From: Acholoe squamosa
Lineage: Eukaryota > Annelida > Polychaeta > Phyllodocida > Polynoidae
Assembly: GCA_949317995.1 (NCBI GenBank)
Contig: OX439049.1
Span: 10,703,395-10,767,394 of the forward strand
Reading direction: 5' to 3'
Length of the DNA: 64,000 nucleotides
A program made the translations under genes and the position numbers. Shown here piece by piece: positions 1-11,475 of this stretch (positions within the stretch are counted from its first letter, which is position 1; each line of letters opens with the position of its first letter). The notes below the pieces were generated by a model. That model made no database searches. It was not told the DNA's origin and was given only the letters and a program-made list of their open reading frames with translations.

Positions 1-1040
1 CAAGGGAATGGGAAATTTTTTCCATAATTCGAGGGTAAGGGGCCAACCCCCCCCCCCAGAAAATATGAAAATTCTCTCAGATACTTTCTGTAGATAACTT
101 GGGTGCACACTTTTGGATATGTCTAGCAGAAATAACAACACCAGATTTAGGATAAGGAAATTGGAGATTTATTTTCCATAATTTCGGGTTAGGGGCCAGC
201 CTCCCCACCCCACCCCCCCCCCCCAGAAAATCTGAAAATTCTCTCAGATTACATTCTGTAGACAACTTGGGTGCACACTTTTGGATAAGCCTAGCAGTAA
301 TAACAACACCAGATTTAGGACGACGGAATGGGAGGTTTTTCGATAATTTGGGGTTAGGGGATTAAGGACAAGGGAATGGGAAATTTTTTCCATAATTCGA
401 GGGTAAGGGGCCAACCCCCCCCCAGAAAATATGAAAATTCTCTCAGATACTTTCTCTAGACAACTTGGGTGCACACCTTGGATAAGTATAGCAGAAATAT
501 ATAACAACACTGGGTTAAGGGACAAGGGAGTGGGAGATTTTTCCATAATTCGGGGCTTAGGGGCTAGCCCCCCCAGGAAAATATGAAAATTCTCTCAGAT
601 ACTTTGTGTAGACAACTTGGGTGCACACTTTTGGATAAGTCTAGCAGAAATAACTACACCTGATTTAGAATGAGGTAATTGGATTTTTTTTTCCATAATT
701 TGGGGTTAGGGGCCAGCCTCCCCCTCCCCCCGAAAATCTGAAAATTCTCTCTGATACTATCTGTAGACAACTTGGGTGCACACTTTTGGATAAGTCTAGC
801 AGAAATATATATCAACACTGGATTAAGGACAAGGGAGCGGGAGATTTGTCCATAATTCGGGGATATAGGGCCACCCCCCACCTAGAAAATATGAAAGTTC
901 TCTCAGATACTATGTGTAGACAACTTGGATATTTTTGGATAAGTTTCCCAGAAATAACACCAGATTTAGGACGAGGGAATTAGAGATTTTTTTCATAATT
1001 TGGGGTTAGGGGCCAGCCTCCCCAGCCCCCTTAAAATCTG
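1..1040 (-). repeat. Satellite array A, ~150-165 bp unit, about 6-7 copies
   Basis: A landmark 'acaacttgggtgcacac' recurs near positions 97, 262, 460, 613, 768 and (degenerate) 919, so the unit is about 150-165 bp, with one longer interval. Each unit carries a C-run of variable length, then 'gaaaatatgaaaattctctc', and later a 'ccagatttagga' block. Read on the minus strand, the unit aligns with that of the array at 1550-4230 (shared 'GAATTATGG', 'TTAAATCTG', 'GTTCTTATTT' and a G-run next to a GGCCCC block). The two arrays are therefore related but inverted. Minus-strand ORFs here are low-complexity by-products of the repeat. Confidence 0.9.
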
Positions 1041-1549
1041 ATTGCCTGATTGCAGCCAGTCATACCATATTGTATCAATGCAAGATGGGGTACATCCGAG
1101 ACTCTGAAGTCTGACTATGGACAGGGGTGTGAAATCCTAAAATCCATTTCCTCTGAAGCTACTTCACAATGATTTCCAGTTAACATTTTAACATTATATA
1201 AAGGTCATTTAAATAGTCAATTGGACACATGCTATCTTCTCTTGTACAGAGAGGCTAAGAACTACCACTGGGATACTCAAATTTCTGGTTTTGGATGACA
1301 ACAGATCATAACATTGGAAAATATTCTAAGGACCCCCCCCCCGATATAAGTGGTAATTCATTTTCTCAGTGGATTTGCACAGGTCTCAGGAATAATGCCT
1401 GTGAGCATCAGAACCGCGGAATTCCGCGTTCCCGCGGAGCTTTCACACCCCTGATGGACCACCCTTACAGACTAGTTTGATTATGCAGCAGAAGGATTTT
1501 AATCCCGAAATTATGGAAAAATATCCTGTTCCCTCAGGTAGAAAATGCA
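1041..1549. other. Spacer between two opposed satellite arrays
   Basis: About 500 bp of non-repeated sequence lies between the two arrays. It contains a C-run near 1332 and a small palindrome around 1415-1436 ('ccgcggaattccgcg...cccgcgg'). No gene was recognised. The short ORF at 1295-1480 has no recognisable features. Confidence 0.6.
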
Positions 1550-4230
1550 AAATGTCAGGGTGGGGGGCTCTGGGGGTAAATGACCTCAAACCCAGAATAA
1601 TGGATACAACTTCTCCTGCCCAAACACCCTAAATCTGTAGTTCTTTTTTGCAGTTAGAAAGGTTTTACAACTAGATCTGTATAGCCTCTGATGAAAAAAA
1701 AATGCAAATCTTCTGGGGGGCGGGTTCTGGGGAAAATGGCCCCAACTTCAAAATTATGGATAAAATCTCCTACCCCCACTCCCTAAATCTGTAGTTTTTT
1801 TACTTGTGCTCTAAGAAAGATAGAAGCTTACATTAAGTTGTCTATAGAAGGACTCCGTGTGAAGATTTCTGGACGGGGGCTCTGGGGTGAATGGCCCTGA
1901 TCCCTAGAATTATATAAAAGAAATCTCCTGCCAACCACACCTTGAATATGTAGTTCTCATGTGTGCTCTAGAAAGGTTTGCAACTTAGATCTATAAACCC
2001 TTTGGTAAAAATTATCTTGGAGGGGGGCTCTGGGGTGAATGGCCCCAAGCCCAGAATTATGGGGAAAACATCTTCTGCCCCCACACCTGAAATCTGTAGT
2101 TCTTATTTATGCACCAGTAAGGGTTGGAACTAGATCTATAAAGACTTGGTTAAAAATTGCAAATTTTCAGGGGGGGGCTCTGGGGTGAATGGCCCCAAGC
2201 CCAGAATTATGGGGAGAACATCTTCTGCCCCCACACCTTAAATCTGTAGTTCTTATTTATGCTCTAGTAAGGTTTGGAACTAGATCTATAAAGACTTGGT
2301 TAAAAATTGCAAATTTTCAGGGGGGGGGCTCTGGGGTGAATGGCCCCAAGCCCAGAATTATGGGGAGAACATCTTCTGCCTCCACATCTTAAATCTGTAG
2401 TTCTTATTTGTGCTCCAGTAAGGTTTGCAACCTAGATCTATAAAGCCTTGGGTAAAAATTGCAAATTTTCTTGGAGGGGGGCTCTGGGGTGAATGGCCCC
2501 AAGCCCAGAATTATAGAGAAAACATCTTCTGTCCCCACACCTTAAATCTGTAGTTCTTATTTATGCTCTAGTAAGGTTTGGAACTAGATCTATAAAGACT
2601 TGGTTAAAAAATTGCAAATTTTCAGGGGGGGCTCTGGGGTGAATGGCCCCAAGCCCAGAATTATGGGGAGAACATCTTCTGCCCCCACACCTTAAATCTG
2701 TAGTTCTTATTTGTGCTCCAGTAAGGTTTGCAACCTAGATCTATAAAGCCTTGGGTAAAAATTGCAAATTTTCTTGGAGGGGGGCTCTGGGGTGAATGGC
2801 CCCAAGCCCAGAATTATGGGGAGAACATCTTCTGCCCCCACACCTTAAATCTGTAGTTCTTATTTGTGCTCCAGTAAGGTTTGCAACCTAGATCTATAAA
2901 GCCTTGGGTAAAAATTGCAAATTTTCAGGGGGGGGGCTCTGGGGTGAATGGCCCCAAGCTCAGAATTATGGGGAAAACATCTTCTGCCCCCACACCTTAA
3001 ATCTGTAGTTCTTATTTATGCTCTAGTAAGGTTTGGAACTAGATCTATAAAGACTTGGTTAAAAATTGCAAATTTTCAGGGGGGGGCTCTGGGGTGAATG
3101 GCCCCAAGCCCAGAATTATGGGGAGAACATCTTCTGCCCCCACACCTTAAATCTGTAGTTCTTATTTGTGCTCCAGTAAGGTTTGCAACCTAGATCTATA
3201 AAGCCTTGGGTAAAAATTACAAATTTTCAGGGGGGGGGGCTCTGGGGTGAATGGCCCCAAGCTCAGAATTATGGGGAAAACATCTTCTGCCCCCACACCT
3301 TAAATCTGTATTTCTTATTTGTGCTCCAGTAAGGTTTGCAACCTAGTTCTCTAATGCCTTGGTTAAAAATTGCAAATTTTCGGGGGGGGGGCTCTGGGGT
3401 GAATGGCCCCAAGCTCAGAATTATGGGGAAAATATCTTTTGCCCCCACAGCTTAAATCTGTAGTTCTTATTTGTGCTCTAGTAAGGTTTGCAACCTAGAT
3501 CTATAAAGACTTGGTTAAAAATTGCAAATTTTCAGGGGGGGGCTCTGGGGTGAATGGCTCCAAGCCCAGAATTATGGGGTGAACATCTTCTGCCCCCACA
3601 CCTTAAATCTGTAGTTCTTATTTGTGCTCCAGTAAGGTTTGCAACCTAGATCTATAAAGCTTTAGGTAAAAATTGCAAATTTTCAGGGGGGGGCCCTGGG
3701 GTGAATGGCCCCAAGCCCAGAATTATGGAGAAAACATCTTCTGCCCCGACACCTTAAATCTGTAGTTCTTATTTGTGCTCCAGTAAGGTTTGCAACCTAG
3801 TTCTCTAAAGCCTTCGATAAAAATTGCAAATTTTCAGGGGGGGGGGGGCTCTAGGGTGAATGGCCCCAAGTCCTAGAAATATACCAGAAAATCTCCTACC
3901 ACCAACACCATAGATATGTAGTTCCCATTTGTGCTCTAGAAAGGTTTGCAACCTAGATCTATAAACCCTTTGATAAAAATTGCAAATTTTCTTGGAGGGG
4001 GGCTCTGGGGTGAATGGCCCCAAGCCCAAAATTATGGGGAAAACATCTTCTGCCCTCACATCTTAAATCTGTAGTTCTTATTTTGCTCCAGTATGGCTTG
4101 CAACTATAGTTCTAAAGCTTTTGGTGAAAATTGCAAATTTTCTGGTGGGGGGTTGGGTCTAGGGTAAATGGCCCCAACCCCCAAAAAATCTTCTGCCCCC
4201 CTTCACCCACAGACACATCCTATAGTATTT
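1550..4230 (+). repeat. Satellite array B, ~151 bp unit, about 17 copies
   Basis: The phrase 'ctctggggtgaatggcccc' recurs about every 151 bp (for example near 1882, 2030, 2180, 2331, 2484, 2634, 2785, 2936). Each unit has a G-run of 6-10 bases, 'cagaattatgggg', 'ccttaaatctgtagttctta', a 'tgctccagtaaggtttgcaa' block and 'aaaaattgcaaattttc'. The central copies are nearly identical, and those at both edges (1550-2000 and 3840-4230) are more diverged, as expected from unequal exchange. This is non-coding. The minus-strand ORF at 3805-4059 spans repeat units. Confidence 0.93.
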
Positions 4231-4512
4231 CTCAGTTGTGCTCTACAAAAGTTTGAAACCTAGATGTAAATGCACCCAAGCCCAGTCCAATGTAACATCC
4301 ATCAGCTGGGTTGGCTGGGTGGGGTGGGCTGCAGTGGTCACAGTGAGGGTCTCAATGGTTAAGCTTCACAGTGGACTGAGTGACCTGGGAGTGGCGCAGT
4401 GTCTGCTTACAGATCGGCGGGTCTGTGGCAATCTGAAAACGGCCAGCTCAGTCCTGCTTTAAGTGTCAGAGTATGATAGTTCAAGTAATACAACCCTTTC
4501 ATTAGGTTTGAT

Positions 4513-4526
4513 ACAGCAGATGGCGC
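4513..4526 (+). promoter_or_regulatory. CTCF-like motif, convergent with 4823-4836
   Basis: The 14-mer acagcagatggcgc matches the animal CTCF core consensus CCASYAGRKGGCRS at 13 of 14 positions (first base differs). A second copy lies about 300 bp downstream in the opposite orientation. This is motif evidence only. The pair could also be the ends of an old inverted-repeat element, since 'agatggcgct' is shared at both sites. Confidence 0.3.
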
Positions 4527-4822
4527 TAGTGGCGGCCATCCCACTTTGCTACTCCTACAGGGGCATGGATGATTTTGCTCCAGTACCTGTAATAGGTCCA
4601 CATGTTTGTACTGGTCTGTCTTGTTTTTAGCTCACCCTTTTCTTTAGATATTGATAGGTTGTATAACCATACTATTTCTCTGTGTACAGCTTTGATTTCT
4701 AAGACATGGAGCTTTGTTCTAAATTGCATATTGGCATTTCGGTGAGGGTGCACTACGGGTAGCCCTATGGGGCCCTGGGAGTCGATGCTGAACATGCCCA
4801 CGTAAGCAGTGGTGCTACTGGA

Positions 4823-4836
4823 GCGCCATCTAGTGT
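4823..4836 (-). promoter_or_regulatory. CTCF-like motif, convergent with 4513-4526
   Basis: On the minus strand this reads acactagatggcgc, which is 13 of 14 against CCASYAGRKGGCRS (first base differs). Together with the plus-strand site at 4513 it forms a convergent pair, the orientation preferred at chromatin-loop anchors in vertebrates. Function here is only inferred. Confidence 0.3.
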
Positions 4837-5835
4837 ATTAACCTGGTAAAAGCAATGTATATAGTATGTACACATATGGACATGACACATGAATGTGACC
4901 CAAATATTCTGTAATGTGCCCCTACATGGGTCATGGGGAAAACAGCCCAGATTGCTGTGTTAGATATTACTGACGGGGCTGTGTCGCTGTTCGATCTGAA
5001 TCTATTAAATGCAATATGCCATCAACCCTCGTGTCCGTCAATTTTTAAAATTGTCATGCTTGTCTATCTTTTTACACCCCTGTGTCACTGCGTCACGCAT
5101 CTCATTTTTGTGGCCCCCAAGGGGTAAAAAACGACATGGTGACATTTGGCCATTTTGAGGTGACATTCTGACATTGTACCCTTTTTAAAAGTGACTTGTG
5201 ACATGTCCACTCCCTAAAAAGGTGACGTTTGACCTAAGGCCTTGAATTTTGAGATTTTTAGGCATGTTATTTCCCCTAAAAAAGTGACATGTGACCTGAA
5301 GCCTTGAATTTTGGCTACATTGTGACATCAGTTGGGGGTCCCCTTGGGGCCCCATTTTTACTCTTGTACATAGGCACTGCAATCATTGACCCATACCCAA
5401 ACCCTCTTTTGCGAACATTGGTCCAACACATATCCTACCCTGACCCCAAGATCTATAGGGTGATAAGCATTACTTATTACTCACTCATTGAGTATACCAA
5501 TATTGAAGTAGCACTCTCCTATAATTTATTTATGTTATTCCTAAGCATATCCAAATGGTTGTAAATAATTGCACTTAGTACATTCGCCTGTATAACCGCA
5601 ATATCTTTAGCATACACAACGTCTTAAAATTCAATCCTTATTGTAGTGTGCAAGGGGAAGACCTATCTAAATTGTTTCAGAAGCACGTTTATTCTTTTAT
5701 AATAAATCCTCACCTATAGGCCAAATTTGAGTCTCAGGGACAAAATATGGCTTTAGATATGAAAAGTTATTTAACAATTTTATGAGTTTTATGTGTAGTC
5801 AGCTGTACAACGGAGTTGTGGTGGAAGTAAGACCA

Positions 5836-6582
5836 GGAGCTTAATTCAAAACATCCTGGGATCACAACCCCAGCGATCTTAGGAATAAATCAGCCTTATC
5901 CTATTAAGCGATCTTAAGAGTTGATTGGGTTCACATATCCTAGCCAGCACTAAGATCGCATTGATCTTAGCCTCAGCCCTCCTACACTATTCCAAGAAGA
6001 ACTGACTAGGCACAGGGGTAAGAGTCCCAAAAAAAAGGAATAGCTGTGGAGTCACTCTTCTTCACAAGAGTGCTTATACCATCGTTCCCTGTCCCCATAT
6101 GGGCTATTAAAAGAGCACAGGGTGCAGTTGACTCCCGTACAGTATTCAAGAGTTGTTCCCATGAATGTATGATTTATGCTTGCCTATTAGAAGCATTGTG
6201 CCCTCCCCCCAGGACAAAGAGAGAGAAGGGGAGAATTACCTTACAGTGCACTTAACGCATGAGTAGCCCTAAGAGCCCTCAAGGACACTCAGCAAACGTC
6301 CTCCCTCCCCTCTTTATGTATGCAGCAGGCTATTCACTCTTTCGATCAGGAGTGTTCCCTGTAAGTGCTCTTGTACTCAGGTGAAACCACTATGCATTTC
6401 TTTCACTAAGATCGCAGTGATCTTAGTGGTGGAAATGGAATAGTGAAGTGATCCCAGGACTAGCTATTCTGGACAGGCCTGCAACCACTGCATTACATAG
6501 GGTAGACCAGCCAGGTCTTATGATATGTGCCTACACTAAGATCGCTGGGGTTGGGATCCCAGGATGTTTTGAATTAAGCTCC
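5836..6582. mobile_element. Non-autonomous DNA transposon, 47-bp TIRs
   Basis: The ends are inverted copies: 5836-5882 (ggagcttaattcaaaacatc...) and 6536-6582 (...gatgttttgaattaagctcc), 47 bp with one mismatch. Inside, the 8-mer AAGATCGC/GCGATCTT recurs (near 5873, 5909, 5951, 6407, 6538), including the small palindrome 'aagatcgcagtgatctt'. No transposase is present. No clear target-site duplication was found. The element is ~747 bp, large for a MITE. Confidence 0.8.
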
Positions 6583-6759
6583 AGTGCATGGATGAAGCTT
6601 CCATATACATGTATCATGACCATGCTACCACAATGCTATTACCATTGGCTCCTACATTTTATGATACCTAGAGATAGGATCTCATCCATTAACTAGATAT
6701 CTCCCATGATGATCCCCCTAGATCTAATAATCTACATGAAGTGCCCATCAAATGTGCAC

Positions 6760-6926
6760 TCAATAGTTAACCCCTTAGGGTCCGCATGATGCCTTTGGAT
6801 TCTTATATCTTTGGTGAAATTGCAGTGCGAGTGAATCTACCGGCCAGCCCTGCATCCGCGCATCATGGTAACACATTGGAGGTGTATCAACCCCAGCCGG
6901 CATGATGCATGTATGCATCAAATTGA
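6760..6926. repeat. Degenerate fragment of the GCATGATGCA hairpin family
   Basis: Beginning 'aaccccttagggtccgcatg', this stretch holds several catgatgc/gcatcatg words and abuts the intact copy at 6927. It looks like an older copy of the same family. Confidence 0.5.
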
Positions 6927-7142
6927 CCCTTTAAGGGCCGCTAATGCAGGAGGGCTGATGAGACTGATCGCCAGCACTTCATTGGAGAATCATGCCGACC
7001 CTACGGAGTTGATACATAGACTCCTGGAGGGTGGGCATGATGCTCCAATGAAGTGGTGGCAAACAGTCTCTGCAGCACTTCATTGGTCCATCATGACGAC
7101 CAATGGGCATGATGCATTAATGCATTAGCGGCCCTTAAAGGG
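6927..7142. mobile_element. GCATGATGCA-family MITE, intact TIRs
   Basis: Perfect 22-bp terminal inverted repeats bound the element (outer bases ccctttaagggccgctaatg). The interior is made of inverted copies of 'catcatg', 'ccaatgaagtg' and 'cgaccaatgggcatgatgc'. At 216 bp it is non-coding. This family has at least ten other full or partial copies in the window (10967, 26428, 28917, 30526, 31255, 34448, 43790, 44800, 55255, 56826). Confidence 0.8.
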
Positions 7143-7425
7143 CAAATAGACAGCGTTTATAGGAGAAATTACTCATCAGACCTTCTCTGACTAATCCCAG
7201 GACTAATTACGTCAAGTGCTAATCACACAACTACAAGGAGGGTGGTACTGCGTGGCAGATAGCCTGAGCAGATACTGCCATGAGTACTCCACAGTCACCA
7301 TTGGGCATGCTCTACCGTTAATTTGTACCGAACATGGCATTTGGTACATGGTTGAAATGGTATGGTTGAATTTTGAAACTGTGATTTAAAATATAGACAT
7401 CAGTGCTAGTTCAACATACATGTTC

Positions 7426-7429
<4 letters not shown>

Positions 7430-7486
<57 letters not shown>
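7430..7486. repeat. (AT)n microsatellite
   Basis: Uninterrupted alternating AT, about 57 bp. Confidence 0.97.
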
Positions 7487-7488
<2 letters not shown>

Positions 7489-7800
7489 ATTCATCGTTGA
7501 TATCATTGATTTATTGTTGGCCTTGATTGTTAGTTTTCAATCTTACTCGTTGGTTTAGTGCTTACTGATCAACATTGAATCAACAGTAAAAACTGACCCT
7601 GTTTATTCAATGGTGACATAATCGATGTTGAATTAAGAACAGCATTCAAACATTGATAAAACTACCATTGATGATGTTTTGAATAATCAATGGTTGACAA
7701 TATTGAAATGGCATTATTCGAAACGTGTTGAAAGCGGGTGTATCAACATTGCCAACACATATCAGCTAGTTTTCAACATTTATTCAACGTCTCTGAGGAT
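7487..7800. repeat. AT-rich stretch with recurring CATTGA/TCAACATT words
   Basis: Words such as 'atcattgat', 'caacattg', 'tcaatggttga' and 'ttcaacatttattcaac' occur repeatedly on both strands. This suggests a decayed tandem or palindromic repeat next to the (AT)n run. No gene was recognised. Confidence 0.45.
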
Positions 7801-8147
7801 AATTACACATCCAACTAGCCTATAGTTTTCTACTTTTTATGCAAAATGATAACAGTAAACGATATTATGTGCGTTATAGCATGAACAATAATAAGCTACA
7901 ACTGTAGGTCTTTAAAGCTAAGTAAAGAGAAAAACCAAAGGGTTGGGGTTTGTGTATTAAACCTACATGCCATGTAGCCCTAGGGTACATAGACAGGTCA
8001 TGACCAGATGAGCAGCTCACCAGCTCACGTTACAGCTGTCACTGTCTATGAGCAACCTACTCTATTTACATACATATACACACAGACACCCCCCCCCCAC
8101 CCCAGTATAGACTACCAAACCCTACAAACCCAAGCTTATATTAAACA

Positions 8148-8556
8148 CACTGTAAAAAATGCCTTCACAATAACAATGGAATCCGCATTGTCAGAGATCC
8201 ATTTGCACAGAGATGTCATTATTTCACAGAGATGTTTTTTTAGCGCCTCCCATGCTGCGTAGTGGCGGTACCGTGAAGCGGTACGGGAGCGCTATGATGA
8301 TTGCATTTGCCCAATGTGATGAGGTCTCACAATACAAAATTACTGAATAAAGAAATTGATAATTGTGAAATCTTCTTTATGTCTGCTTTTATGAGACATT
8401 TCATCAAACACTGGTATACCGACATTAACGGCGGGAGGCGTTTTTTTATGCGGTCACAACCGCATTTCTTGTTGCCACTTTACTGCTACTTGGGGTCACT
8501 GTTCAGTTTAACAAGGATCCCTGGTAGATTCAAAAGTTCATTTTTTTACAGTGCAT
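8148..8556 (+). mobile_element. CACTGTAAAAAA-family MITE, diverged copy
   Basis: It begins 'cacactgtaaaaaatgcctt' and ends 'ggatccctggtagattcaaa...ttttttacagtg', matching the ends of the family described at 58957-59168. The middle is diverged and includes a GC-rich inverted repeat near 8245-8295 (agcgcctccc...gggagcgct), probably another insertion. Confidence 0.65.
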
Positions 8557-9078
8557 CCTACACCCGAGGGCTAACGATTAAAAAGAATATTCAGCTGGGA
8601 ACAATTAAAATATAATGTTTCAGGTTATCTTGGTTAAAGCTCACTCAGAATAATTACCTTTCAATATTGCGTTTTGGCGTAGAACTTTATTTGACTGAAA
8701 TCGTTAACAGATCTACCGTGGAAAATGAGATTCAGTTTCTTCTGTGAAGAAAGGATTTTTATCATATAAAACTATAATAAGGCTCCCTATCCTCGCAGTG
8801 AGGCCAACCACCCTCCCCCTCCAATTAGTTCTCTCTTCATATCCGTAGATCTTTTACTTTATCCATTTCTGCCATGGTCCCTCCATCTTTCCCCTCCCTC
8901 TCCCTCTATATGGGGAAACCTTGTGGGGTTTCGGAAATTGGAAATAATGATACATAGGCTTTTAAAAATTGATGGACAATATCAAAAGCTCCTAGTACTT
9001 TGGTACATGCATAAAAGGTGACAGATGGATCCTTCCCAAATCATGATGGGGTGACATCCTGGAAACTTTGAGCACCCA

Positions 9079-9221
9079 CACTGTGAAAAATAAAAGATGT
9101 CATCAAAATAACAGTGAAATCCTTGTCCCAATGTTTCCAGAGATCCGTCGTTATTTTCACTGAAATTCAGTTAAGGGTTACAAGGATCCCTAATAGATTC
9201 AATAGTTATTTTTTACAGTGC
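9079..9221 (+). mobile_element. CACTGTAAAAAA-family MITE, internally deleted
   Basis: It shares 'gtcatcaaaataacagtgaa', 'cagagatccgtcgttatttt' and the terminal ttttttacagtg with the full copies but lacks the central ~70 bp. Confidence 0.75.
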
Positions 9222-9430
9222 ATGTAGATGCACAACTGTTCCCAAACATCCTCCAATGACAATTGACATTGGCCCCCACCCCTGTACAATCTGTGTTAGT
9301 GTTATAATATAGTCCAGAGTCCACATGTAGGTGGATGGAGGTGACAGGATGACAGAGTGACAGACAGACAACAACTGCTCATGTTCCGCTCATCACGACA
9401 GTCTAACAGCGTATGAGGGAATAAGTCATT

Positions 9431-9726
9431 TACCGTAATCTCCCGCGTATAAGGCGCAGCCCGCGTATAAGGCGCACCTAGAGTTTTGGAAAATTCTCAA
9501 AAAAATGAAAAATTCATAACTTTGGTTCTACTGAATGAATTTTCAAAATTCAAAAACCAATGGGTAGCTTGGGCCACCTTGGGCCCACCTGGGCCCCATT
9601 TTGTCCTATTTTGACCAAGGGGGCATGTAAGATATCAAAAGAAAGGTCTTGGTGTCCCCCTTGTGGATCCAATGAGAACTAAAACCCCCCGTATAAGACG
9701 CGCCTTATACGCGGGAGATTACGGTA
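9431..9726. mobile_element. MITE with 27-bp perfect TIRs (taccgtaatctcccgcg...)
   Basis: The left end 9431-9457 and right end 9700-9726 are exact inverted copies. The internal word 'cgcgtataaggcgc' is repeated. The TA at each outer edge may be a duplicated target dinucleotide, as in Tc1/mariner-type MITEs. A diverged end of the same type is seen near 55173. Confidence 0.88.
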
Positions 9727-10551
9727 TTACCCCCCGAGGCGGGGGGTGAACTTTCTTGTATTCAGCAACGGCATAACTGAAAGAGACAAGTAGCAGCAAA
9801 TGTGACAGGATCTGCGAAAAGGGCCCTTAGTGCAGGGTGTATTAGGGTCCCTCTTCCTAGTACATGTCACAAATAGTGATTTTAGGCCATTTTCCCAGTC
9901 ACAATTTATATGGTTCCCCTCATATCAGCCTTTAGTGCAGAAGCAAGTTGACTTTGTCAAAATGTTAATGCACCATTAAGAAAGAGAAATATGATTTCCT
10001 TTTACATCCAAAGATATTTGTCATCATTTGAAGATGAAATGATCGTGATCTTACAAAATGAGACTATTCTTAGACCTATGCATTTTATCCACTAGATCTG
10101 GAAGGGTATTAAAACATTAATTTAACTGAACAAGGTAAAATACAGCCATAAAAAAGGTTTCAGCTCTCCTCTGGTAGTACAGAGGTGAATGAATGTTTGG
10201 TCCCTGAAGTGTTGAGAACCCTGATATACCTAACCATGTGGTGAGTAACTCACTCAGTGACCAGGTGAGTTACTCACAAATCCTGGTGTATATAAATACA
10301 TCCTGATGAATACAGCTCACAGGTTGTAGATGATATACAGTGAGCAACTCAGTGTCATCTGTGTAAGTTTGTGACACTCAGTGGGGGAGGGGGGGAGTAG
10401 ACCTAGGTTATCAGAAACTGCTATATATGATGTATTATTAGTGCACGTATTGCTCTGTATACTCACCAGGGCCTCAAATAATCACCAATCTCAAAAAAGG
10501 ATCAGGAGTATTGAAAACAATCTTTACCCTTTAGGGAGTGGTAATTTTTTT
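9727..10551. other. Intergenic stretch, nothing recognised
   Basis: AT-rich unique sequence with a short TGAGTTACTCAC-like cluster near 10240-10275. No gene or complete element was recognised. Confidence 0.5.
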
Positions 10552-10706
10552 GGAGTTGCTTGCCGCATAGCAGCTGGGAGCGCAGCGACCGTAGCAACTT
10601 CATTATGTTTTTGGTTTGTCAGTGACGTCACGGTCACCTTGTGACGCAATTTGTGATGTCATACGTCGGCCGTGACGTCACATGTTGGCCGCAGAGTGGC
10701 AACTCC
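10552..10706. repeat. CpG-bearing imperfect inverted repeat with two full CREs
   Basis: The ends ggagttgc/gcaactcc, with gccgca/gccgcag beside them, are inverted copies. The interior is CpG-rich for this window and holds two perfect TGACGTCA palindromes (10623-10630 and 10673-10680), plus 'gtagcaac' and 'tgatgtca' words. It could be a MITE or a small regulatory island. Confidence 0.45.
10623..10680. promoter_or_regulatory. Two full cAMP-response-element palindromes
   Basis: TGACGTCA occurs exactly at 10623 and 10673, each inside GTGACGTCAC. This is the CREB/ATF/CREM target. It lies 6.3 kb upstream of the DYRK4-like start codon. Motif evidence only. Confidence 0.35.
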
Positions 10707-10739
10707 TAGCCGTGGTCCTTGCAACATTTTTCTTGTTAA

Positions 10740-10966
10740 CAACTCGGGGTGTGGGGGGGGGGGGTTTGGGGGGACAAAACAATTTCAGACCCCTCTAAGG
10801 GGGAACAAATAAATCTTTGACCCTTTTGAACGAAAAAGCCTGCATGCGACTATAGAATAAAAGGGGGGACGGAAAAATTTCAGACCCCTCGGAGCGGGGG
10901 CGGAAAGATTTTCACTGTGCATGCGCGGAATTTCACCAACCCCCCTGTTATTAAAAAATGACCACT
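10740..10966. mobile_element. Part of a GGGAGTGGTCATT-type element
   Basis: It runs from 'ggggtgtgggggggggggg' to 'accaacccccctgttattaa' and 'aatgaccactcttttaag'. The right end matches the right end of the element at 22961-23238, with similar 'cagacccctc' internal words. The left boundary is unclear. Confidence 0.55.
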
Positions 10967-11220
10967 CTTTTAAGGGCTGCTGATGCATTAAAGCATCATG
11001 CCCATTGGTCGTCATGATGCATGAATGCAACCCTGGTGGGTTACTTGCCAGGGCTACATTCAGCATCATGCCAACCCTACGGGATTGATACACAGACTCC
11101 CGGAGGGTCAGCATCATGCCCTGATGAAGTGCTGGTGAGCAGTCTCGCCAGCCCTTCATTGGTGCATCATGCTGACCAACAGGCATGATGCGCTCCTGGA
11201 TCTGCAGCCCTAAAAGGGTT
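10967..11220. mobile_element. GCATGATGCA-family MITE
   Basis: Ends cttttaagggctgctgatgc and gcagccctaaaaggg form imperfect TIRs. The interior carries 'ggtcgtcatgatgcatgaat', paired 'accctggt...gccagggct' arms and 'ccttcattggtgcatcatg'. Confidence 0.75.
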
Positions 11221-11475
11221 ATGCAATAAAACAATTGATAAATGTCTGTCTGAAATAAGGGGTACAAAGATGTTGAAAATAATTTAGCGCCCAGAAATTA
11301 AACGGGCCACTACGGCAGTTGCATTCTTCATCAAAATGTCGGAAGGTGGTAAAGGATAAGCTAACAAAGTTTGATAAAAAAATAAAATCCCTTGTTTTCG
11401 ATGAGGGTTGGGTGGGAGGTCGGGGATGTTTCACCAAGTTAATGCATTAAATCGTTTGCATAACATGCATCTCCT

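Larger units (their letters stand above)
4231..5835. other. Intergenic stretch without recognisable gene
   Basis: This stretch holds short low-complexity pieces only: a GGCTGGGTGGGG-type run near 4310, and imperfect repeats of 'gtgacatttg/gtgacttgtgac' at 5140-5320. Two CTCF-like motifs at 4513 and 4823 are listed separately. The short ORFs have no domain, no splice context and no repeat-family homology that can be seen. Confidence 0.5.

Noticed and set aside
3805-4059. Minus-strand ORF in satellite array B
   Set aside because: It is a frame left open by the 151-bp repeat units.
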